Source: Bombyx mori
Taxonomy: Eukaryota; Arthropoda; Insecta; Lepidoptera; Bombycidae
DNA: 64,000 nucleotides
Assembly: GCF_030269925.1 (NCBI RefSeq)
Contig: NC_085130.1
Location: 8,568,501 to 8,632,500 of the forward strand
Direction: 5' to 3'
Both the position numbers and the translations under genes were made by a program. Position 1 is the stretch's first letter. Every line of letters begins with the position of its first letter. Below, piece after piece: positions 32,037 to 42,287 of this stretch. The notes under the pieces were generated by a model. It did no database searches and had not been told where the DNA came from. It saw only the letters and a list, made by a program, of their open reading frames with translations.

Positions 32037-32895
32037 ATTCAAAAGTAACTGAACAGTGAATATTTATGAAATACTTAATTCGGCTATTCAAAATTGGTCT
32101 GTATTCAATTTTCTTTTTTTTTTTTCAGTGCCTATGTGAAGTTTATCATAGTAATGGCAAATTCGAGCTTAAAAACGCTGAGTATAGCTTCATTCAAGCT
32201 ATGAACAGCTCAGCGCTCTATCGTCTGCATTCACCGACCTACCTACATAGAGAGTACACCAATACTTCGCACACAACACACTGAAGTAATCTGGCAAAGT
32301 GCATAACAACAAGCAATGTAGTAGAGACCTCAGAGAAAGAGACGTTGGTCAGAGCAGGTGGTAGAAGCACTCTTCATCTTGTTTTGTAAGTCATTCAGTC
32401 ACGTCAGAAATAGGTAGGTTGGTGGCACGTATCTGCGCGTGCAGACAAAACTAAAGAGTACTAGAGCTTTTAGTTAATGCATCAGGACTGGTAACTTGAT
32501 CCATCCTTCACACTGATGCACCGCAGAAAAAGCTAAGAGGTTCTTTTTTTAATAGATTGCATTTCTCAAAAGCCCGTGTTCGGGTCCACACACGCGTGGA
32601 TCATAGAACCTTTCATTTTAGCAATTACGCGTTCATAAAGACCGAACGTTAAATACGGAGCTTTTAAGAAAAAGCTCAACCTACATTCCCTCGCTAATGA
32701 ACTTTCAAAGCTTGCAATTAGTGCGCGAATTATTTCTTAATAGAACTCAATTATAGTATTCCTTGAGGCGTTTTGAGCGTATGTAAAATCGTGTGATGTA
32801 AATGATGACGGGTTTTGCGTGATATTTCTTTGATAGCCTTAAATTTATTGGTGTGCATGAGGGATCCGACTTCAATTTACCTATTTCTGTTGTTG
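32037..32895. other. No recognisable feature
   Basis: Short ORFs only. No gene or repeat identified. Confidence 0.4.
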
Positions 32896-32899
32896 GAAT

Positions 32900-33321
32900 T
32901 GTTACGCACTGGGGTTCGGGATAAATAAATGTTCTACCGAATTACAAGTTAACACTGTATTAGCACTTAGAACAATTAAAACACTTCACAAACACTTTTA
33001 AATTCTCAATTCATTTCTTCCGCTTCGCTTCAGCTGATCCGTTCGCTGTTTCGCTTCGAGTAGTTCCGATTACTAACTAACTGCGTGGCGTTGGGTCTTC
33101 GTGTCCCCTTACGGAGGCACGGATCGGGCCTCGGGGCAATACCCTCTGCCCGGGCTTGAACTCCCTGCCTAACGAGGCAGGGGTGATGTTTATTGCCTGT
33201 TGGTAATTAATTAAAAGGTGATGAGCTGGTATGAGTAGGTGTTGTTATTTCGTAGATTTAATTTTTAATGTGGGAATGATGATGAAGATCATGTTGAATG
33301 ACAATGACCATGCAACAGGTG

Positions 33322-33353
<32 letters not shown>

Positions 33354-33931
33354 AGTGGAGGGGGTCTACTCCCATGAAGTAGGGGAGGGATGGACGACCC
33401 TCCTACCTTCGGTCTCTTCTCTTCGTTCTTCATTCTTCCCTCTTCTTAATCCTCTTCCTCCTCTTCCCCAGCGGCCGCCGCTCCACTCACCGTCGCCAAC
33501 CGTCCGCAGCCCCCCCGTGAGGTTGTGTTTGTATTTTTTTTTTTTTCCCGTCGTTGCTGGTTATCCAAAGAAATTTTGGGTCCCACAGCAATGGGGGTTT
33601 TTAATTTTATTAATAATGTTAATGTTAAACAATTGGTCTTACGGCTATTCTATGGAGTATGGGGGGGGATGGATTTACGGGTCTGCGACGCCGCCGGCGA
33701 TGGGAGATCAGCCTTCCAAGACACTTAACTGCGTGCCATCTCTGCAATGCTTTTATAGCCGATACCACATCCCTAGAATTATCGAAAATATTCCACACAT
33801 TTAGAGTATTGTGTTTCCGCTATCTGAAAATAGATGGCGTTGTACTTCTCGAGCGCTCTAGATGCTACTAAATCCTTCGATATTCTTTCGGCTATTCGGC
33901 GATAGATGGCGTTACTCTTACCGGCGTAACA
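32900..33931 (-). mobile_element. Solo LTR-A split by a 638-bp insertion
   Basis: Starts TGTTACGC and ends GCGTAACA, a perfect 8-bp inverted terminus. Flanked by GAAT (32896-32899 and 33932-33935). The TATA box lies on the minus strand near 33750. The LTR proper is 32900-33077 plus 33736-33931; the rest is an insertion. Confidence 0.82.
33088..33725. mobile_element. Unclassified insertion, 638 bp, 10-bp target duplication
   Basis: TAACTGCGTG occurs on both sides (33078-33087 and 33726-33735) and once in uninterrupted LTR-A copies, so the boundaries are firm. The left end is GC-rich (TTGGGTCTTCGTGTCC...), the middle has an ATG-repeat microsatellite (33318-33352), and there is a T run at about 33534-33546. 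Overlapping ORFs of 60-168 codons are low-complexity and unrecognised. There is no A tail and there are no inverted ends. A 10-bp duplication would suit a LINE or a SINE-like element. Confidence 0.6.
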
Positions 33932-33944
33932 GAATATATGGGTA

Positions 33945-34165
33945 TATAAATTCACGGCCCACCTGGTGTTAAGTGGTAAGTGGAATCCAATGACAAAATA
34001 ATGTGAATTTCGCCAACCACCTTTAGACATGAGGCTTAAGACTAAGCCGCCTGTTACATTTCAAACTGGAACACACTGGTTTGCGGCAGAATTTGCCGGA
34101 GTGCTGGTACTTACCGGTGTGGGCTCACAAGACGCCCTACTACCAGTAATTAAGCAAATTATCTT
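33945..34165 (-). mobile_element. Bm1 SINE, old diverged copy
   Basis: Block order matches Bm1 (CGGCCCACCTGGTGTTAAGT to CTACTACCAGTAATTAAGCA), with many changes. Confidence 0.7.
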
Positions 34166-34188
34166 TCTTGAGCTATGCCCACTCAATG

Positions 34189-34299
34189 CTAATTGTAGGT
34201 TATTTCAAATGCACCCCATTCTTTTAAGCGCCCTATCTTTCGCATCCAGTTCTTACCATCTGTTTTGAGAAGATTGTCTGCCCAAGTTACGACGTCCAG
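34189..34299 (-). pseudogene. RTE/CR1-like ORF C-terminal fragment
   Basis: Minus strand reads LDVVTWADNLLKTDGKNWMR then KIGRLKEWGAFEITYN and a stop at 34189-34191. The spacing W-x-D-x-L ... NWMR ... W ... Y matches the end of RTE- and CR1-like ORFs. Only 36 residues survive. Confidence 0.42.
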
Positions 34300-34354
34300 T
34301 ACGAGGTCTTCACTTCAGTACTTTTATGCTCGCAATTGTTAATGCGATGGCATA

Positions 34355-34622
34355 CTTTTTTTTTCTCTACCTAAGCTGATGGTCTTGAGAGACCATATCA
34401 GCGCCACCGGGCTAGTAGGTTAGCTCACAGGGTTCAAACCTGACTTTGTTGCTAACACGAGCCCTAGCAAGAGCCGTGCTTCCCTGAATCTACCACCGGA
34501 TCGGAAATGCGACCCACTGAGAAGATCCACTGAGAAGCTCAGTGGGCTGTGTCTGTGGGTTAATTTACTTGGCGAGCCTTTGGTCGCAAGCGACGGGTTC
34601 CACAAGAACGATGACCGGACGG
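34355..34622 (-). mobile_element. BMC1-like jockey 3' end
   Basis: Minus strand from the last codons of ORF2 (Arg-rich) through the CCACTGAG block to a terminal A run. 5' truncated. Confidence 0.72.
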
Positions 34623-34754
34623 CATACGAGGGTAGCCTACACTTTTTCTAAGCAATCCCTTTGGCTATGTCAGTCAAAACAATTCTTCTATGCATTTTAG
34701 TATTGCGGACCTCGTAGAGAAATGCTTAGCATAGCCCGTTCCATTTTCACTCCG

Positions 34755-34787
34755 AATTTTATTACAAGATATTATCACTGGTGGTAG
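34755..34787 (+). mobile_element. Bm1 SINE, left part, split by the TRIM-like element
   Basis: Ends ATCACTGGTGGTAG. The rest resumes at 35691 with GTAGGACCTCTTGG, so GTAG is the target duplication of the inserted element. Confidence 0.72.
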
Positions 34788-34949
34788 TGTGGCGGTTAGC
34801 CATCATACAACGCAAGATAATTGACAGATGCCTGAATCTCGCTTACGACATTTTCAAGATAAAGCGCATATATACAAGTTCCGAACAACAACATACCGAG
34901 CAAACATCACCCTCTCGGTGGAAGATCTTCCCTTTGTCGTATACCTACA
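34788..34949 (+). repeat. 5' LTR of the TRIM-like element
   Basis: TGTGGCGGTTAGCC ... CCTACA. Matches the 3' LTR, but lacks about 20 bp after CCGAACAACA. Confidence 0.8.
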
Positions 34950-34951
34950 AC

Positions 34952-34970
34952 TGGTGACCCCGACGTGATG
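34952..34970 (+). promoter_or_regulatory. Candidate primer-binding site
   Basis: TGGTGACCCCGACGTGATG, two bases after the LTR. It starts TGG, as expected for pairing with a tRNA 3' CCA end. Which tRNA is not decided. Confidence 0.65.
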
Positions 34971-35269
34971 TGAACAACGCAACCTTCTGATTCATCATCA
35001 GCGCATCAAGAACTTCGGCTACCACAATCCCCGCATTCTCGCAGATAAAAGCACGTCATTGACAGTGGTCCCACAGCAAGCCAGCATCGCAGCCTCAACA
35101 GGACCATCGCAGCCGACTCACCGCGCTTCCTGGTCCTACGGCACGCAACTTCACTGCCTCATCACGCCGCTACAGTTCATCGCAGCCCACGACCGGATCA
35201 TCAACGCTTGGAGTCACACATCTCCGGCGTGGCAGCTCTGCATCACATGGACTACGCACGACACGCACG

Positions 35270-35455
35270 CAACATTCAAGCTCAGTCTCGACTCACCGCA
35301 GACTTCGAGCAGCACTGGCGACAATCCTGCAGCATTCAGCTCAGTTTCGACTCACTGCAAACTTCGAGCAGCACTGGCGACACGCACGCAGCATTCAAGC
35401 TCAGCCTCGACTCACCGCAGGCTTCGAGCAGCACTGGCCCTTGCAAGCTACTCTC
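35270..35455 (+). repeat. About 59-bp tandem repeat, three units, inside the TRIM-like element
   Basis: Units begin GCATTCAAGCTCAGTCTCGA-like at about 35273, 35330 and 35389, each with CTTCGAGCAGCACTGGC. Overlapping ORFs (up to 149 codons, 35059-35508) are Ser/Thr/Ala-rich, carry this repeat and show no known domain. Confidence 0.8.
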
Positions 35456-35496
35456 AGCACGGACAACGCATACTAAATGACACGACCTCCAATCTC

Positions 35497-35508
35497 GGAG
35501 GGGAGTGA
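35497..35508 (+). promoter_or_regulatory. Polypurine tract
   Basis: GGAGGGGAGTGA immediately before the 3' LTR; the expected plus-strand primer of reverse transcription. Confidence 0.65.
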
Positions 35509-35690
35509 TGTGGCGGTTAGCCATCATACAACGCAAGATAATTGACAGATGCCTGAATCTCGCTTACGACATTTTCAAGATAAAGCGCATATATACAAGT
35601 TCCGAACAACAGCATTCGGACCGTCGGTCTACCGAGCAATATCATCCGCTCGGTGGAAGATCTTCCCTTTGTCGTTTAAGCTTCCCCAAA
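35509..35690 (+). repeat. 3' LTR of the TRIM-like element
   Basis: Starts TGTGGCGGTTAGCC and ends near CTTCCCCAAA before the GTAG duplication. The last 15 bases differ from the 5' LTR end. Confidence 0.78.
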
Positions 35691-35940
35691 GTAGGACCTC
35701 TTGGGAGTCCGCACGGGTAGGTACCACTACCCCGCCTATTTCCGCCGTGAAGCAGCAATGCGTTTCGGTTCGAAGGGTGAGGTAGCCGTTGTAACTATAC
35801 TTAAGACCTTAGAACTTGTATCTCGAGGTGGGTGGCGCATTTTCGTTGTAGATGTGTATGGTCTCCAGTAATCACTTAACACCAGGTAGGCTGTGAGCTC
35901 GTCCATCCATCTAAGCAATAAAAAAAATAAAAAATAAAAA
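35691..35940 (+). mobile_element. Bm1 SINE, right part of the split copy
   Basis: Continues the Bm1 begun at 34755, from GTAGGACCTCTTGGGAGTCC to the A tail. Confidence 0.9.
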
Positions 35941-36390
35941 TTCGTCATCGTAGGAATTGCTCGTTATAATAATTATATAAAGTAGGTACGGTACACGTTA
36001 CCTAATAACAATCTGTAACTGCCTACTGGATTTGAAAAAAGGCACAATCGCATCGCCCGGTCTCAATACACCGGGCGTCTTATCGCTTAGGCGACGATAA
36101 CTTCATTTACCAATTGTGTTTATGCAAGTCCCTCTGACCTAATATGTAAAACGGTTGATGATAAACGAAAATAAATTATGACACAAACAAAAAGCTCTCA
36201 AATTGATACAAATAAAGCCACTAAGGACAGGCGTATTTCATTCCTTCGCAACAAGACAGACGTGAATGAAGAATGATCTATGTTTTACAGCGTACGATTT
36301 GGAACTACCACAAATAAATCGGACGACGATTCAATAAGCGTTATACGATCCGACTTTTTTTACCTTTTGCGTTTATATTATTATTTTTTT
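35941..36390. other. No recognisable feature
   Basis: At 36050-36105 there is a remnant resembling a Bm1 head on the minus strand (CCGGGCGTCTTATCGCTTAG). Otherwise nothing. Confidence 0.35.
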
Positions 36391-36700
36391 GAAGTGAAAC
36401 TTCTTTATCGGCGTTGGAAAAAAATTTACCGTCACATTTTTCGGTTACGCGTCACATTTTTCCGTTACGCGCCATCTTTTTTGTATTCATGTCTATGATA
36501 ATAAAATCCTTTTGTTTAAACTTTATCTAATTTAACTTTTTTGTATTCATGTCTATGATAATAAAATCCTTTTGTTTAAACTTTATCTAATTTAACTTTA
36601 TTTAACCAATTTCTAGAAAGTTGCATGTAGATCATTTTTCGAAAAATAAGGCCATAAACAAGTTTCACTTCTTACGTGTGTACACTAGTACACGCACACA
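36391..36700. mobile_element. MITE-like family F1, unit 1 with 60-bp internal duplication
   Basis: Left end GAAGTGAAACTTCTTTAT, right end AAGTTTCACTTCT, then the hairpin-prone TACGTGTGTACACTAGTACA. A 60-bp segment is perfectly duplicated at 36479-36538 and 36539-36598. Apart from this it is almost identical to unit 2, which follows after a T run. Confidence 0.8.
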
Positions 36701-36710
36701 TTTTTTTTTT

Positions 36711-36960
36711 GAAGTGAAACTTCTTTATCGGCGTTGGAAAAAAATTTACCGTCACATTTTTCGGTTACGCGTCACATTTTTCCGTTACGCGCCATCTTTT
36801 TTGTATTCATGTCTATGATAATAAAATCCTTTTGTTTAAACTTTATCTAATTTAACTTTATTTAACCAATTTCTAGAAAGTTGCATGTAGATCATTTTTC
36901 GAAAAATAAGGCCATAAAGAAGTTTCACTTCTTACGTGTGTACACTAGTACACGCACACA
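36711..36960. mobile_element. MITE-like family F1, unit 2
   Basis: A 250-bp unit with the same ends as unit 1. The ends are inverted to each other (GAAGTGAAACTTCTTTAT and ATAAAGAAGTTTCACTTC) and each is itself nearly palindromic. The near identity of the two units shows a recent tandem duplication, or array formation as seen in some MITEs. Confidence 0.8.
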
Positions 36961-36964
36961 TTTT

Positions 36965-37065
36965 TTTATTGCACAGACATGCGAAGGGGCTCCGGGTCGT
37001 ATGGTCTTAAGTGATTATCGGAGCTCACAGAAATCAGCAAAGTAAATAGCAGCACCTTGACACGT
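36965..37065 (-). mobile_element. Bm1 SINE 3' end, heavily diverged
   Basis: TTTTTTATTGCACAGACATG, then GTCTTAAGTGATTATCGGAG, follow the Bm1 pattern weakly. Confidence 0.5.
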
Positions 37066-37165
37066 ATTCATCTCTAATGACGACATTAACCTACAAATAA
37101 AAATTGCGCATTCAAAGACCCCAAGCTATTATTAGTACTATGATATTTTTTGATAGGTTTTTTAC

Positions 37166-37412
37166 TCGTGGTAGGAGCTCTTGTGAGTCCGCACGGTAGG
37201 TACCACCGCCCTGCCTATTTCTGCCGTGAAGCAGTAATGCGTTTCGGTTTGAAGGGTATGGCGGCCGTTGTAACTATACTGGAGACCTTAGAACTTATAT
37301 CTCGTGGTGGGTAGCGCATTTACGTTGTAGATGTCTATGGGCTCCAGTAACCACTTAACACCAGGTGGGCTGTGAGCTCGTCCACCCATCTAAGCAATAA
37401 AAAAAAAAAAGA
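37166..37412 (+). mobile_element. Bm1 SINE, 5' truncated
   Basis: From TTACTCGTGGTAGGAGCTC to the A tail; well conserved. Confidence 0.92.
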
Positions 37413-37690
37413 TATCTAAAACCAAATCAGGTAAACATGTCATGCACCTATTCAAAAAAACAAAATACGATAAAAAATATCGATAAAATGAATCCGACGA
37501 CACGACACAAAATCGTACGGTGTAAACGCTACAAACATTAGGCAGATTAAAATTGTTTTCTCGCTAACAGCCAGATGCTGATGCGAGATGTTTTGATAAC
37601 GGCATTGTTTCATCTGACTCCGCGTTGTGCTGAACATGAGGAAGTCTGCGGATGAATTACTCCGAAGAGAATATTAAACTTTAATATTTA

Positions 37691-38150
37691 CTAGGGGTCC
37701 CCGCAGTACTCGAAATTCGACTATAGTTATTTGAAATTAAAAGCTTAAACATTATTATGGTTCTATTGTCAAACACTATTATACCTCTATAATAATACAG
37801 ATATTAATATATTCTATATAATACAGATTTCTCTAAAACTCAACTATAGACAAACAATATTAATCTATTCTCAAATTGACCACAGACTTTAAACAATAAC
37901 AAAAGTTTCACAATTGACAATACACAAAGAGTATATTTATACGTATGTGTTGTATCAAATACATGGTAGTGTGTGTGTAATGTTTTCTTTATTGATTTAA
38001 TGTATTTTTATGCATAATTTTTAAAAAATATTATCGTTCTGCAGTTCTTCTCTATGTTCTCTGTAAGTGTGGAAAATTTCATACTCCTCCGTCCGCGCAA
38101 TTTTCGTAAAAAGGGATACAAAGTTTTTGCTTCACGTATTAATATATAGA
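37691..38150 (-). mobile_element. Helitron-like element, family H-A, complete
   Basis: CTAG at 37691 after A, hairpin near GTACTCGAAATTCGAC, and at the other end AATATATAGA before T (TC start on the minus strand). About 460 bp, non-coding. The A/T insertion site is intact on both sides. Confidence 0.72.
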
Positions 38151-38411
38151 TGGATCTCTATTATGGGACCCCGTCAGTTTTGTAACTCGTGATCTTGGCT
38201 TGCATACCACGATTCTGGGTTCGACTACCGGTCAAATTTCGTATATTTGTCGAAGATATTTTGTATTCACAATTCAGGCCGTCAGCGCAAAAGTGGCCTA
38301 TCCCACAATTCATGTTTGTGCTTATGTATTGCAATTTATTTAAAACATAATACATTTTGATGCAAAATCGGCCTAAAGATTCATCCATAGATGAATAGAT
38401 GCATTTGTAAA

Positions 38412-38561
38412 AATCATTTTAAAGGCGATCGGCATCTTGCTGAAACCTTTTCTGGACTTCCACAAATAATTCAAGACCAAAATTAGCCAAATCGGTCCAG
38501 CCGTTTTCGAGTTTTAGCAAGACTAACGAACAGCAATTCATTTTTTATATATGTATATAGA
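38412..38561 (-). mobile_element. Helitron-like element, family H-B, 5' end
   Basis: Inverse of the H-B 5' sequence (CGGTCCAGCCGTTTTCGAGT, ending GTATATAGA before T). The 3' limit is uncertain; the 38151-38411 stretch may belong to it. Confidence 0.55.
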
Positions 38562-39888
38562 TTACTTAATTAATATCCTATATGTATTGGGGCGTAATAT
38601 TTGAGTCCGACACGTCTAGTGGTAAGTGGTTACTGGCGAGCAAGTTTCCCTGATTTACAAACCAAACCTGATAGATACTTCTCAGTAATAAATAAGGAAG
38701 TTTGTTTCAAACCCGCAAATATGCCTCAAAATGAGTTCACTACAAAATTCATTTCACGATTATAGCCAATATAAACTGCCCTGTCTACCCTCTAGCCGTG
38801 AGCGATAACAAGGCAACATAATAACCGATGATAACGCCGACTCTACATTGGTATTCATGCGACGCTATCCAATATAAGGGTGCGTACACATGAATTCGGG
38901 TAATAAATCGCGGGCAATTTTAGCGTCTATGCGCCGAGTCAGCTAAGCGCCTACCTGTGTAGGGATGGGTTCCAGTCGATTGTTATTATCGATACAATTG
39001 CATTTAAAAATTGATGACGATGTTTTTTTAAATATCTATTTACCGTAGAGTAAGTACAAGGCTAGTCGCTTTGAACATCTGTTAAGTCTTAGTTTTATAG
39101 AAAATCTTGTACGCGAAAAAAATCTTTGTATATTTTTATTTATTCTATCTCTACTAATGATATTTCTTACAATATAATAGTGTCATAATAGCATAATAGT
39201 TAAGTTTAGGGACTTTAGAAAGTAGCAAAGTGAGGAGTGATGTTGTATTGTTTTCAATGGAACAAATCTGCTGGACATTGCCTCCCGTATTATTAAATAT
39301 TAGTATTAGTAAATTTCCGCCTTTATAGATAATTGTCATTGAAGATTATTTATTAAAAAATTACACTTAAACCAATTTTAACAAAAAAGTATTTCCAGAA
39401 ATTGCTAATACCAAATTTGTAGTACCTTTATGTGATGTGGTGTAGACAAAATAGCCCACCAGGTATACAAACAAACAACGCTACTATTACTTAGATTATA
39501 GTATTCAAAATTACTTTAGAAATGGGTTTACAAAAAAAAACGCTACTATGAAACCTGAAATAAATGTAATTTTCTTCATAGAAGCATCACACAAGCCATT
39601 GACGACTTACGGAAGCTTAAAAAAACCTTGGATACGCTTCCTACGGTGCTCAAAACATAGTCCTGTAAGATAGAAAGCTTACTTACTACGTCTATTATTA
39701 AATTTATATGTCGAAGAGTAACCGATTTTGATTATTTTTTTATATTAATGGGCGTACAGTGGATAATCATGCAATGAGATTATTTTTGAATCAAAAAAAT
39801 ATATTGATAAATCCTTGGCTGCAACTATGCTCTACATGATAATGTCGTGCGACAATCACGACTTAATCTGGTGTGTTGCATTGTTATA
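38562..39888. other. No recognisable feature
   Basis: AT-rich, short ORFs only, no recognised repeat. One of the longest repeat-poor stretches of the window. Confidence 0.4.
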
Positions 39889-40050
39889 ACAGGCAAGCAC
39901 AGAAGCAGAAGTCCAATGCGCTGGTCGGGCCTGATACGCTCAACTCTCAATAGTTCAGTCCACGTTGTTATCCACACAGTCGAGAATAGGCAGGAGTGAC
40001 GCAGGATAATTCAGGAGAAAGTTATTAGAAGACCAGAACACGACCCTCAG
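39889..40050 (+). pseudogene. Non-LTR ORF C-terminal remnant (RTE/CR1-like)
   Basis: Plus strand reads HRSRSPMRWSGLIRSTLNSS, then VHVVIHTVENRQE, a TGA where Trp is usual, then RRIIQEKVIRRPEHDPQ. The order R-P-x-R-W-x-D/G-L ... A/E-N/D-R-x-x-W is the common C-terminus of RTE- and CR1-like ORFs. 54 residues with one stop. Confidence 0.55.
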
Positions 40051-40059
40051 CATTTTTCT

Positions 40060-40196
40060 TTTAATTATTGCTTAGATGGGTGGACGAGCTCACAGCCCAC
40101 CTGGTGTTAAATAGTTACTAGAGCCCATAGACATGTACAACGTAAATGAGCCATCCACCTTGAGATATAAGTTCTAAGGTCTCAGTATAGTTACAA
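40060..40196 (-). mobile_element. Bm1 SINE 3' third
   Basis: Minus strand from the tail to the AAGGTCTCAGTATAGTTACA block. Confidence 0.86.
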
Positions 40197-40593
40197 TTGA
40201 GGATTACAGCATTGAGGATTATCGACGCAAGGAGGAGTTGCAATCCGATCTGTTATCGAAGTCAATAAAAAACATCGATAAACGAATCATTACAGCCCTA
40301 CAGTTAACAAAGCACGAGTGATTTGTATTAGGGTATGTTTTTTCTTGATTCCGCGAGTACTGAGTGTGACGCCGGCCTTATTGCTTCCGCGATTTATGTC
40401 ATCGTTTAGGCATCCGCAGCCTCACGACTTTCGGGACGGAAGGGAAACTCGAAGCAGAATAATTATTGGGTTTCCGTATAAATAACGTCACTACCAATAT
40501 TTCTTCGTTATTTTTACGCGGCTTATTGTTTATTTTGTTATCGGTGTGAATGATTGTCGGCATGATGGTAATATACATACATATATGTTCACT
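40197..40593. other. No recognisable feature
   Basis: Non-coding. Nothing recognised. Confidence 0.4.
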
Positions 40594-40862
40594 ATTTTTT
40601 TATCCTACCAAAGCTGATAGCCTTGAGAGGCTATTTCAGCGTAACCTTAACTAGTAGGTGAGCTAACGGGGCTCAGGCCGGAGTGATGCTAACACTGGCC
40701 CTAGAGCAGTGCTTCGCAGAATCTACCACCGGATCGGAAACACGACCCACTGAGAAGAGAAACCTCCGGCCAGAAACTCAGTGGGCTGTGTCTATGGGCT
40801 AATTCGCTCGCCGAGCTCTTCGTCGCAAGCGAAGGGTTCGACGAGGACGATGACCGGTGCTT
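40594..40862 (-). mobile_element. BMC1-like jockey 3' end
   Basis: Minus strand from Arg-rich ORF2 end codons through CCACTGAGTTTCTGGCCGGA to AGCCTCTCAAGGCTATCAGC and A's. Confidence 0.72.
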
Positions 40863-41023
40863 GTGGTACCTAAAAGCACAGTTAATGAATCGGGGGGATC
40901 TGTAATGACGTGATTTGGGCGACGTCGACTGTTTACCATTCGGTCTACAGGATCGGGTATGAATGTTCGCTACAAATATCACTTAACACAGGAACTAAGG
41001 GATAAGAAAATGGTTAAAGATAT

Positions 41024-41403
41024 TGCTACGCCGGTAAGAATAGCGCCCGCCATCTATCGCCGAATAGCCTAAACGAATATCAAAGGAACTAGTAACGTCG
41101 AGAACGCTCGTAAAGTATAACGCCATCTATTGTCAGATAGCGGAAACACACATCGAAGGTACTCGTCTTGCCTAGAATGTTCTCGATAAATCTAAGGATG
41201 TCGTATCAAATATAAAAGCGTTGCACTGATGACACGGAGGCAGTTAGTAATCGAAACTACTCGAAGCGAAACAGCGAACAGATCACCTGAAGCGAAGCGG
41301 AAGGAGCGAATTTAGGATTTTAAAATGTGTGTTTTCTAAGTGTTAATACAGTTTAAAGTTGTACTTTGGTGGAACTTTTATATATCCCGAACCCCAACGC
41401 GTA
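41024..41403 (+). mobile_element. Solo LTR-A
   Basis: Starts TGCTACGCCGG; TATAAAAG at 41211-41218; ends in CCCCAACGCGTA with 3 bases of the usual terminus missing. ATAT flanks it at 41020-41023 and 41404-41407. Confidence 0.8.
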
Positions 41404-41406
41404 ATA

Positions 41407-41879
41407 TTATGAGTATTTGCACGTCACTAATTCCCAATTGTTGATACCAGTATCATGAAGATTCACAGTGGCGACCACACGAGAAGGCCGAATGAAAAGT
41501 CTCGAGCTACACCAAAGAAAAGCTCGGGCTACGCCAAAGAAAAGAAAACGGCTCTGATCCCACAACGAACTTGGAGAAAAGAGAAAGTAAACGAATTTAG
41601 ATTCCAAAATTTCTCCTGGCAGCACGTGACAACGTCAATTCCGATAGCAACATTGACCAAGTCAGAGAAGACATGCACATCGAGAAAATCAGCGAGAGAA
41701 GATCAGAGAGAAGCCAAAAGAAGGAAAAGAAAGTCAGACAAAAAAAGATTAATACACTACCTTTTATCTTCGCTTTTCTATCGCGTATCTATTAACGTAA
41801 TTTTGTTAATTAATTTGGGCACACAGTCCAAACTATTTAAGGCTGCTAGATAATAATGTAGTATTTAACTAATACATAC
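41407..41879 (+). other. Spacer between two opposed solo LTRs, with a 132-codon ORF
   Basis: 41455-41853 encodes a very basic, Lys/Arg/Ser-rich protein (KKTALIPQRTWRKEKVNEF, REAKRRKRKSDKKR) with a short hydrophobic C-terminal segment. No family is recognised. The purine-rich strand could keep a frame open by composition alone. It is not shown to be a gene. Confidence 0.25.
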
Positions 41880-42287
41880 TATTACGCGCCAGGGTTCGGG
41901 ATAAATAAAATTTCACCAAAGTACAACTTAAAAACTGTATTCAACACTTAAAACACTTAAACACTTCAGAAACATTTTAACCCACTCAACAAACACTTTA
42001 AAACTCTCAATTCGCTTATTCCGCTTCGCTTCGCTTCAGGTGATCCTTTCGCTGTTTCGCTTCGAGTAGTTCCGATTACTGACTGACTGCATGTCATCTC
42101 TACAACGCTTTTAGAGCCGATATCTCATCCCTAAAATTTCGAGAATATTCTACACATCTCTAGTAGTAGTTTCCGCTATCTGTCAATAGATGGCGTTGTA
42201 CTTCTCGAACGTTCTGGGCGCTACCAGATCCTTCGATATTCTTTCGACTATTTGGCGATAGATGGCGTTACTCTTACTGGTGTAACA
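41880..42287 (-). mobile_element. Solo LTR-A
   Basis: Starts TATTACGCGCC (TG changed to TA) and ends GGTGTAACA, flanked by ATAC (41876-41879 and 42288-42291). 408 bp. Opposite in orientation to the copy at 41024, with its own target duplication, so it is an independent insertion. Confidence 0.82.

Larger units (their letters stand above)
34788..35690 (+). mobile_element. Compact LTR element without coding capacity (TRIM-like), 903 bp
   Basis: Two direct LTRs (34788-34949 and 35509-35690), a candidate primer-binding site directly after the first, a polypurine tract directly before the second, and a 4-bp GTAG duplication in a Bm1 host sequence. The 559-bp interior has no gag, protease or reverse transcriptase. 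This is the architecture of a terminal-repeat retrotransposon in miniature, which would need enzymes from an autonomous relative. Solo or partial LTRs of the same family are at 7910, 51804 and 58864. Confidence 0.8.

Noticed and set aside
33298..33804. 168-codon ORF as a host gene
   Set aside because: It starts in an ATG-repeat microsatellite, is low-complexity, and crosses the border between the inserted element and the solo LTR.
35059..35508. 149-codon ORF as gag of the compact LTR element
   Set aside because: Ser/Thr/Ala-rich, built partly of the 59-bp tandem units, no zinc knuckle or major homology region.
41024..42287. A single LTR retrotransposon bounded by the two LTR-A copies
   Set aside because: The two LTRs are in opposite orientation, each has its own 4-bp duplication, and the 470-bp spacer has no gag or pol.
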